Positions 45,734 to 54,777 of a stretch of 64,000 bases of DNA are shown piece by piece. The notes under the pieces were generated by a model that worked only from the letters and a program-made list of their open reading frames with translations, had not been told where the DNA came from and did no database searches. The position numbers were made by a program, and so were the translations under genes. Location: contig JAWWNJ010000123.1 of the NCBI GenBank assembly GCA_037176885.1, positions 496,001-560,000 on the forward strand, read 5' to 3'. How positions within the stretch are numbered: position 1 is the stretch's first letter; the number at the start of each line of letters is the position of its first letter. The DNA is from Favolaschia claudopus (lineage: Eukaryota > Basidiomycota > Agaricomycetes > Agaricales > Mycenaceae).

Positions 45734-46030
45734 GAGAGTTTGCGGTGAGCCGCCAGAAGCCACCTGGTGGCTCTAACGGCATGCGGAGCGGTCTGATTTG
45801 TTTCAAGCGGAAAATCCCGGATTTTTCGACTCGGGGTGTCAGATAATGGCCATTCAACTCACCTGCAATTTTTTCCGCACCTTGAACCTTGCCAGTTATT
45901 GAGAAAAAGACGACTCAAATTGCAAACTAGCCACCTGCAAGCCACCGGAAGCCACCATATGACGTAGCCGCTCCACAGCGCATGCCGTGAGAGCCACCGG
46001 GTGGCTTCTGGCGGCTCACCGCAAACTCTC
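45734..46030. mobile_element. Tc1/mariner-like MITE, copy 3 (297 bp, TA duplication)
   Basis: Same ends as copy 1, TA on both sides, and nearly the exact reverse complement of 14931-15227, showing recent common origin. Confidence 0.9.
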
Positions 46031-46689
46031 TATTGGTCAACTTACAGCGTTGTTGCAGCACTGTGCTTCAAGCTGTGATGTGGAAATACGAGCCCTCGGG
46101 GTGCCAAACTCTGTTGGGATTCTTCGATAATTCGTGCACCCGCGCACTATCACGGGGATGGTATGAATTCCTACATACCTTTGCTCTGAGTCTCATAATG
46201 CAGGAGATAAACAGCCAGGAGGTAGTACACAGTGTAAATACTGGAAATTTCGGCCGCACGAAGCGAAGGAAGTGGGGGTACTGTATGGGCATCCGTATCA
46301 AACAGCCTTGGTCAAGTATTAAAGAAAATCAGCGCCGAATGTGAAACCGCGGACGGTAAAGTGTCGGATAAGCTGCAGAACTGAGGTGGGAATGTGAACA
46401 TCTATGTATTTCGTGGTCGGAGAGGTTTTCTGCTCATACTACTGGGTGTCCGAAAGGGGGAAAACGCGCAAAAACGCCGAAAAAGAAAGAAAGAGAAGAG
46501 GTACATGGAGAATTTAGCGGAGAGTTTACGGGCACTTACAGCCCTCAAACTCGAGCTTCATCTGGCTCAAATTTTGTTGCATTGAACGACGGAGAAGAGT
46601 TCCGTAGATTAAAAATATCCATTTCATTGTATGAGAATCTTTACAGCCGGGCAGTAGAACCACAATCAACAGGAATACAAAACAAGTTT
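46031..46689. other. Intergenic stretch, no supported gene
   Basis: Short ORFs only; no repeat or protein recognised. Confidence 0.3.
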
Positions 46690-47115
46690 TAGCTCCCCGC
46701 CTTCGGCGCGGTGGACTCGCTGCGCTCGCACCGCACCTTCGGCAGTCGCACAGCTTGTCGGGGCTCCGCCCCAAACCCCGCTCTGTGGATTCCGTGGCCT
46801 CGGGGGGACACCCCGTGATTTTCTGTCAGCCTCGTGGGGACGCCCCGTGATTTTCTGTCAAGAAACAGGGGACTTTCTGTCAAAGGTCAGGTGACTTACG
46901 TCACCTTGTGTTTTCAACAGGAAACAAGCTTTAGCCCCCTGCCTCCGGCAAGGCCGACTCGCTGCGCTCGCCGTCCTTACCTTCGGCGGGTCACAGCTTG
47001 TTGGGGCCAGGCCCCAAACCCCGGTGGATTCCTTTGGGCGCGCGGCGCCTCGGGGGAGTGCGTGGGACCACACCATGTGACTTTCTGTCAAAAGTCACGT
47101 TACTTTCTGTCACTT
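46690..47115. repeat. Two tandem copies of a GC-rich palindromic block
   Basis: Each copy has TTTTAGC(T/C)CCC-GCC, GACTCGCTGCGCTCGC, CCTTCGGC, CACAGCTTGT-GGGGC and CCCCAAACCCC, then GTGAxTTTCTGTCA words. Copy 1 about 46690-46905, copy 2 about 46920-47115. The word TGA(C/T)TTTCTGTCA occurs several times. Confidence 0.7.
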
Positions 47116-47753
47116 AGACATTTGCATAATTGATTGCAGTCAAGATTTCTTCCGCGCTTGTTTGGCCCTATGTATTTGATCCAAATTCCGTGACTGAGTC
47201 ACGCACAGGACCACGGCCATTACCTCGAAACCCCTCGAAACTTGGGTCAGAGGCGTAGAAAAAGGGAAACAGAAGATATATCTTATGCAGGCAGACCTTT
47301 TGCAGCAATTCTCTGGCCTGATTGGATGTTCCATGCGTAGTCTGGTGTTGCTGAGAGTCACAGTTTGGCCTCAATACACACGAACAAACAAGTCAGGACG
47401 AAAATGTCGACTGCAATCACTTATGCAAACGCCTGTAAGCCCGTTGTTGGCTCTTGCCTGATTGGGCAAGCGCCAACATAGACCATTCGCACGCTGTCAC
47501 CAGCCACGAAAGCCTTGATTCAAGCTCGATTTCTGCCAAAAGTAAGTCCGCCCTCGCACATTCACAGTGCCACTAGGGCCCAAGCCCGTGAATGTGAATT
47601 AATCCGTGCGTGAATTCCACGATTCATGGGTTTTTTCTGTGAATTTAAATCCACGTAGTTGGAATTTTACATGGTCCGCTCACTTTGCTATATCTAAAAT
47701 TTACGCTGAATTTGGATGAATTGGACTACATACGTGACTTCACGAGGGAGCAA

Positions 47754-47775
47754 ACACACACACACACACACACAC
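47754..47775. repeat. (AC)n microsatellite
   Basis: Eleven uninterrupted AC units. Confidence 0.95.
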
Positions 47776-48329
47776 GAAATGTAATAGGCAGACTTTCGGC
47801 TCACCTCTCGTTCATAAGAGAAAATCACAACATAAAATTCATTCACGGAGAAATTCAAGTCCATGGTTTATTTGCGTGAGTGAGAACATAGATAACCGGC
47901 GTTCGAAATATCGTCTGGCGCGGACCAAGAGGAGCTCAGCGCAAGCGATATAGAAAGAAACGCAGATACTTGAATTGATTTGCGCGTAGTTACACATGCT
48001 AGCTAAAAACTGTCTTTGATTGACTGTGTAAACAACCGACAACAGTAAGCGAGTGAGGAGCAAGGCCGAAGAGACCACGTACCAGTGGAATGTGTGCTCA
48101 CGCGACGAACGCAGCACCAGCGTGTATATGAGAGTCCGACGACAGGCAGGTCCAGCACTTCACCAGCGGCACCTCAAGGGGAACGATTCTCCTCGGGGAT
48201 TCTCATTTTTTGCGCCTGAACGCATACAGTCTCAAGGCGTCCTTCCCTCCTCCATCGCCGCGTCCAGCTCAATCACCCCTTCTCCTCCTCAAATCGCCGG
48301 CGCGTCCCCATCCCCAACATCCCCCCCAC

Positions 48330-48880
48330 GCGCAAATACTCATCCAGTCCTGTGAGCACCTCACTTCCCCTTCTACCACCTCGTCCTTTGTCTCGCATTC
48401 TACCCCTTCCTGCTCGTTCTCCTGCTTGTCATCTTCTCCCATTCCCCGCCCTTCTCTCACCCCTCCTTTCGTCTGCTCACCCCTCCTTTCCGGTGCTCTC
48501 CCTTCCTCTCGCCTCGTTCTCGACGGATTCCTCCCACCACTCGTTCGCCCTCAGCTAATTTTGCACATGGACCTCGTCTCGCCGCCGTCTCCCCACCCTT
48601 TCCCCCGCCCCCTCCCCCTCCCCCCACGTTCACACGGCCATCGACTCTCCCCCCAAAACAACGAAAGAAAAAGAGGAATAAGAAACCCACACAGCCCCAA
48701 ACGGAAGCAGCGCGGGTCAATTTGCGTATTGTCTTTTTTAGTTTTTGAAGGGCGTGATTGGGGAGTTACCAGGGTATAGAAGGGAGACGAGGAGAGCAGA
48801 GAGGCGCATGCGGAGGGACGAGGAAAGGAGGGAGGGAAGGTGGAGAGGAGGAGGGAACGGGAAGAGGACGGGGTTATCGC
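48330..48880. repeat. Polypyrimidine tract followed by polypurine tract
   Basis: About 48330-48660 is almost pure C/T on the plus strand, while 48770-48870 is almost pure A/G. Long Pro/Ser-rich and Gly/Glu-rich ORFs here are composition artefacts. Confidence 0.7.
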
Positions 48881-48884
48881 TCAC

Positions 48885-49665
48885 CGCTCCAGAGGGTACT
48901 TCACCCTCCTATTCCCAACTCTAAATGTTTGATCCGAGTGTCGCCTTACAACAGCGTATGAATTGGAACAGCAACCTACGCCGCGACACAATGGAGAGTC
49001 TACAGACTCTCCTTACTGCTTCCCACCCCTACACTGCTATCTACAAGCAGGCATATGAGATTCTTCAGGACCATGAGGTGCACGACGCCGAGGTGCGGCC
49101 TGGTGCGGCTTCGAGTCCTTCCCGGGAATGATCGTCGCCGCTACAACCTACCAACTGCTGAAGAGGTGGCGGTGATTCTTCCGGGAGCTGAGTCTGGAGA
49201 TGAACGCCCCGAAATAGTTCGTCGCGACATTATTTTGCATAACCGTAACTCCGGCGATTCCCCCATGCAACGCATCTCCGACCTCCACCCCGCGTACACA
49301 CCACTGTATTACGTTCTTCTCTTTCCGCGTGGCGAGCATGGTTGGCACGCAAAGCTATGTCTCAATGAACCAGACAAGGAAAGACCCGGCAGCCTCACTC
49401 AGACGCGCTATTACGCCTTCCGCCTCTTTACCCGCGACTCCGAGTTCTCCACCTTACTGCGTGGTGGCCGCCTTCTCCAGCAGTACATGGTCGATGCGTT
49501 CGCGTCCATTGAGCAAAATAGGCTCACTACTGTCGCCAGAATCAGAAGAAGTTGCGTGCGTCTCTCTACAGTGGTCTGGAGGATGCCATCTCCAATCGCG
49601 ACGACGCAGTGGATTTGAATGAACTCGGCCGGCGATTCATTCTTCCCTCATCTTATTTCAAGTTG
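48885..49665 (+). pseudogene. Helitron replication-helicase fragment (Helitron_like_N)
   Basis: Part of the rolling-circle Helitron protein N-terminal domain. Seen: MFDPSVALQQRMNWNSNLRR, then ASHPYTAIYKQAYEILQDHE, RRYNLPTAEEVAVILPG, DLHPAYTPLYYVLLFPRGEH, TQTRYYAFRLFTRDSEFSTL, GGRLLQQYMVDAFASIEQNR and RRFILPSSYF. A TAA precedes MFDPS where the family has an aromatic residue (SQL-Y). A duplicated 10-mer (GTGCGGCCTG/GTGCGGCTTC) near 49094-49114 shifts the frame, and another shift lies near 49550. It ends at a mariner-type MITE fragment. Rep HUH and helicase motifs are absent. Confidence 0.8.
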
Positions 49666-49671
49666 TTCTTC

Positions 49672-49765
49672 CAGCCACCAAACGAGCCACCATATGCCGT
49701 AGCCGCTCCACAGCGCATGCCGTAAGAGCCACTGGGTGGCTACCGGTGGCTCTGCGCAAAGTCTC
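49672..49765. mobile_element. Mariner-like MITE, copy 4, right-end fragment
   Basis: Matches the last 90 or so bases of copies 1 and 3 (GTAGCCGCTCCACAGCGCAT) and ends AAAGTCTC followed by TA. Confidence 0.75.
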
Positions 49766-52004
49766 TATTGAGTTCGCCGTCTCAACCTCTGACTCTAAGC
49801 AAGCTGAAATTAGTGTCAGAAATTCGATAAAAGGAGTCCACCACCGACCCAAGAACTCAAGTAGTTGAACTTGTGCTGAAGAAAATCAAGTCAGTCGGGG
49901 GAGACAACAATCTATCCAGGTAGCCTGCAGGTCGTCGCCAGTGACATTGTTGCCGACAGAGCGAAGTGCAGGAGTTTGGACGGAAGTCGAGTGGTGCATC
50001 AGAAGATCCACTAATTGCCGGCACACGCCTATAGGGACAGCTCTACGGCAAGAAATACTTTGTGTTGGCACTCCAATACAACAAAGAAGTCACTTCTTGG
50101 GTTGAATTATAATATATGAATCCTCGGACCGAGATGATGCAAGTGGGTGACCGAAGAACTTACAACTGAGTTGACCCAGTCGGAAGAAACTGGGTGATCT
50201 ATTGAGAAACCCGGCTTTCGGAGAAATCCCTGCCGTAATTGCGAAAATTATTCGGCACCCGGATTTCCCCAGAAACCCCGTGTTGCCGACTCGTCGGCAT
50301 GGGTGATGGGAACTGATGTAGGATCATTTCACGATGCCGGGTGGTTTCACAGTTGTGCGATTGCAGCTGAGTGGAAAACCAAGCGCCGAATTGCCATGGG
50401 CATAGTGATGCTGAAGTTTGAGTCACTTACACAGTTATTATATACCCTACTTCACCCAAGATTGTTCTCCGAAAAATATATTCGATCCCTGACTTCGTTG
50501 GGGTCACATGACTTGATTACTGCTCTTCCTCGCGTTTTCCCGCACGCCAACGAGGTAAGTCTGATTTATTGTAAGCATACCCGTAGATAGCACGACGTGA
50601 CAAATTGTATATTTGTAACGGCGGCCAGCCTTTGACTGAAAAGGAATAACAGCCACACTATCGGAAGGTGGAGGAGCTGCGCGAGGGCGTTTATTGCGAG
50701 CGAAGCGAGCAAATCTACCCTTTACGTGACCGGCTGGGGGCTGCAGTGTACATACGGTGGCTGACAGGTTTATAGAAATTAGAAAATCCACTCAAACTCG
50801 TTCAATTTGGGGCCAAAGTGGAAGAAATCTGACCTGTAGCTTCACCTAACTATAAGGCATCTTCTGATACGAAAATCTAAGCAAATGACCTCGAAATGAT
50901 TGAGTTTGGAATTGCCTGCTTGACTAAGTTCTGCTGACACTGTCTCGGATCATAGATCCGAAGCTTCGCGAGCAGTTCTCGCTGCAGCGGATCCATGTTT
51001 TCCGCCGGAATGACCTTCGCGCACATCGGTGAGTCTTCATTCTGATTATGGGATGAAAGACAAAGAGCAATATTGAGCAGCAACACCAGCAAGTGCCCAG
51101 TAAGGCCGACCCGAGTGAGCGCGACGTGGATGGAGGAAGGCTTGATTGGTTGATTCATCAAGTCCGTCATCAATATTCGGCAGGAATGCCGACGGCGTAA
51201 AATATTTGTTCGCGAGGTTTCTCAATAGGAGTTTCTCTAATTCAAGGGAAACCGGGTTTCCCAGTAGATTAATCCACCATTGAGCCGTAGACATTTTATC
51301 GCAAAAACATCGTACAGAGATCCGAGTCGGGTCAAGTCAATCTGCTGTTATATCACGGCATCTTGACGGCATCACGGGGCCTGATGGGATAGGTGTGGGT
51401 TAAAATGTTCGAACTCGAAGGGTATGCGTTTATTTTTGCGAGAATTGGAGCTGTGCCTGTGCTTTTTTTTTGGCTGGAACCTGGGTGTGCATTTCTACCT
51501 GTGTTTAATGGCAATGTGCAAAAAACAGAGAAGAATCAGGGTTGTGCGTTTTCCCGTTTGCAATATCATGAGCTGTGCTTTTTTTTTTTGTGCGGGGGGT
51601 CGTGGGATATATTGGGTGATCCAGAGATCGCTCACCCCTTGCATATATGTGAATGGCATCAGATCAGCCTGCCAGTGGGGTAAACTGCCAGCGATCATAG
51701 AGGAAAGGCTATGGGGAATCCCAGGAACGGAGTCGTTTCCTCCACGACTGAGTTAATACTTACTTTCCAGCTCAGCTAACTAACGGAGTCAACAAAACTA
51801 CTGACTCTGACACTGAGTGATCCTCAACAAAGTTGAGAGTTTAATTGCCAGAAAGGGATAATTTCGGTTGGGGATGATGCTGGCCGGCCAGGGGAGAAAA
51901 ATGATCCCCGGACGAACACTGTGACAGGTGTCAGAGTGAACAGGGTGCGAACGTGGGTGTTGGGAAGGGTACGACCCCGGTTTATCCACCCAAATGCCAG
52001 ATCC
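49766..52004. other. Intergenic stretch with one possible ORF
   Basis: Mostly unassigned. A plus-strand ORF (50303-50590) reads MGTDVGSFHDAGWFHSCAIA, then AMGIVMLKFESLTQLLYTLL, and looks protein-like but no family is recognised. Minus-strand text 51173-50877 contains a possible membrane segment (LLVLLLNIALCLS). Confidence 0.3.
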
Positions 52005-53135
52005 CGGTTCGGACAAATTTTGGTGGGGAGGGGCCGCGAAGCCTAGATGCCGTTCGGACAAATTTTGGGGGGACGGAGCCGAGGTAGCTAGATCCGGTTC
52101 GGACAAAAATTCCGCTGTCGCATAGTCTCGTGACCAGACTCTTATGCCATCCCAAAGGGAACCCTGTCATAAGAGTCTGGAACAATCAGCGGCCACATAA
52201 CCGTACCCTTGCCTTATCAAAATTGATGGAATTTTCCCACAGTGTGTGGACTTTACTTCCCCTTGTTTTGCCCACTTCTTCCTTTTCATGACCTGAAATT
52301 TGTGCATATTTGAGGATATTTAGCTGCTCAAAGTCTATTAAGCCTTCCAAACGAATTTTTTCCTTCACCATGGTCGTAGCTGCAAGATATTCAGCCTGTG
52401 CGTAATTCTGCTGACAGCACTTCCCAAAACGGTCTAACTGGTCAAAAGTTCGCTGAAAGTGCGCAAAGGGCTAAGTTTCTCAACATATAAGAACCCAAAG
52501 AGACTACATCTACTAAATCTACTACTTCACAGTCTGCAGAAGATTCAAAATGAGCTATTTGAGGCCCTCAACCCGTTTTGGGACGTAACAGTCATCCTTA
52601 TTACGCAGTATACTCAAACCTCTTGAAGCACTGATATTCAACGCAAAGATGTGACTTGAACTGCACAAATAGACTTTGACTGCATTGTAAAAGTAGACTC
52701 TGCCCATATATTGTCAAGTTCCGGTGTAGAAGCAAGCAAAACGAGGGGAAGTAAAGTCTACACACTGTGGGAAAATTCCATCAATTTTGATAAGGCAAGG
52801 GTACGGTTATGTGGCCGCTGATTGTTCCAGACTCTTATGACAGGGTTCCCTTTGGGATGGCATAAGAGTCTGGTCACGAGACTAGCTGTCGCAGAGAGTT
52901 GACTCCGCCGAGGACAAGCCGAAAGTCTAGGAAAAAGCGAATTTCTTGGAACTCATCGAGAAAATGGCTAGATTTGGTTGAAAGAGCGCAAAAAAACAGC
53001 TCGGGAAGAAAAATTGAGCATTTTTGATGGGGGAAAGCAGAAAATCACCGCTTCTGGAAGCTTACGGCACCACAGGCTACCTCCGGTTCGGACAAAAAAC
53101 TGCCAATCCGCCCCAAAACTGGTTCGGACAAAAAT
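52005..53135 (+). repeat. Interspersed GGTTCGGACAAA motif, five copies
   Basis: CGTTCGGACAAA/GGTTCGGACAAA at about 52006, 52051, 52095, 53094 and 53121. The first three are about 45 bp apart; the foldback element M3 splits the set. Confidence 0.65.
52123..52884. mobile_element. Mutator-like foldback element M3 (762 bp, 9-bp TSD)
   Basis: Starts TAGTCTCGTGACCAGACT, ends with the exact inverse, flanked by GCTGTCGCA at 52114-52122 and 52885-52893. TIRs of about 145 bp are almost identical, so insertion is young. Each arm has AGTCT/AGACT at the tip and a 13-bp stem CCAGACTCTTATG...CATAAGAGTCTGG. The 470-bp interior encodes no recognised protein. Confidence 0.9.
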
Positions 53136-53548
53136 TGGGGGTTTTGGACGATTCGGGATCTGGCCTTCAAAGGGATAAACCGGGGTCCTGGAAGGGTTCT
53201 GTTGGTCTGCCATCCTGGTGAAGGTGCCACAATTCGCATGTCGCTTATGGGTGGGTTGTCGGACAGGCTGCTGACATTTCCCTGCATTCTGTCGTTTTGG
53301 TTTTGCTCAGGCGATCCTCTCCTGACAGATTTGAGATTCTCGGTGGTGCGGGTTGGGTAATCATTCCCGAGTACTATTCTAGAAGTCTCCGCTTTGATGC
53401 CTCGTTCTGATGTTTAATACCGAAGGATTTAGGAAGAGACGGGGACAATGGAAATTTACATGGGAAGAAATATGATTTCGTAGGTCACGTTGTTAAGTAT
53501 CGACTGGTCGTAGCGAGTAAATGGCCGTTTCTAGGCGTAGTATGCCAT

Positions 53549-54112
53549 CTAGGAATAATCAACGGGCTCGTAGCAGATTCCCTCCTCCTCCTCGTAAACG
53601 TCCGCTATATCCTCCTGGAAGTAAAATTTTGCGGACCCTTCCACCAGCTGCGTGGTCAAGAACTGCACGTCCAGGCTAGGTGGCGGCACGTCGACACAGA
53701 AGGCTGGGAACGCCACTGTGCATGGGTCCCGATGAATGCTCTCGCGGAACAGGGGAAGAGCGAATCCATCCCACGACCAGAGCCAGCGTAATGCCACCCA
53801 TTCACCCACAAGCGCACGAGTGAAGGCGAACTTTGCTCCTACAGAAATAGGACGCCGAAAGTCGAAGGGCGCGACATAACTGTAGAGACTGCCACACAGA
53901 AGGCGAATGCTTATCTCGACCGGGGTAGAATCGACTGGCTGAATGTCGGCCCAGTGCTGGGCTAAGACGTGGTCGGGATGAGGGATTTGGTGCCCAGGTG
54001 GGGGAGAGTGGATTTCGATAGGATGAGTATGGACTGGGTGGTAGGGTGTGTCGCCGTTGAGAGAGGTGATAGCAGGGCTGGCTTCTAGGTGCGCTGTAAT
54101 GTATTCCTAGTA
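53549..54112 (-). pseudogene. Hypothetical protein fragment (agaric-wide family)
   Basis: One minus-strand frame is open from about 54112 to the stop at 53549, about 187 residues without an initial Met: ITAHLEASPAITSLNGDTPY, HPIEIHSPPPGHQIPHPDHV, FDFRRPISVGAKFAFTRALV, WLWSWDGFALPLFRESIHRD and EDIADVYEEEEGI. I recall similar proteins in many agarics but not a function. The 5' end may lie in an upstream exon not identified here, or the copy is truncated. Confidence 0.45.
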
Positions 54113-54777
54113 GCGTCTTTAATTAACTTTGGATTCTCCCTCGCTAGACCCTCGAGACATCTCGGGTCCTAAAGGTTGCCCTTACAAGACTGTAGATCAT
54201 TACCCTAGACCATATTGTGTTGTATCAATGTCGTGCAGGAGCAAAAGGCGAAGAATCTCTTTGTCATTTTTGCCCATCTTCCAGTACTTGAGAAGTGGGG
54301 CTCGGATCAGATCTAAGGGAGCTTTGAACAGAGTTCAGAATCGACATTGTGAACTTGATATATCGTGTACAACGCACGATTCGGTAGATATTGATTTTTC
54401 GAGGACATTGATCTTCGAGATGAAGTGTTGAGTTGGAATGTTGGATCGTCAAGAAAATGTCTGTCTTTATACTCGCTCACCCACATGAAAATGCGATGAG
54501 TTTGCACAGATTCAAGAATAGCCTTGCACCGACTCGAGAACAGCTTCGAACAGCTTTCAGATATGTTGCTGCGGATATAGGCAAAGATTTCGTTTCAGCG
54601 ATCAACAACACAGCAAATATACCCATGGTTGAACCTTGGTAGTTGTCGTTGGCTTCGGTTCTTGCTCACTGCCTCAAAATCCTGCGCTATTTTCTGTACT
54701 GCCTCTGTGCTGTATAAATTGCTTGCTAACTTGTCTCTCTCATTGTGTCACATCCTTTCACCGTTGCTTTCTTCTTC

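Noticed and set aside
48210..48779. 189-codon Pro/Ser-rich ORF
   Set aside because: Produced by the polypyrimidine tract; all frames there lack stops.
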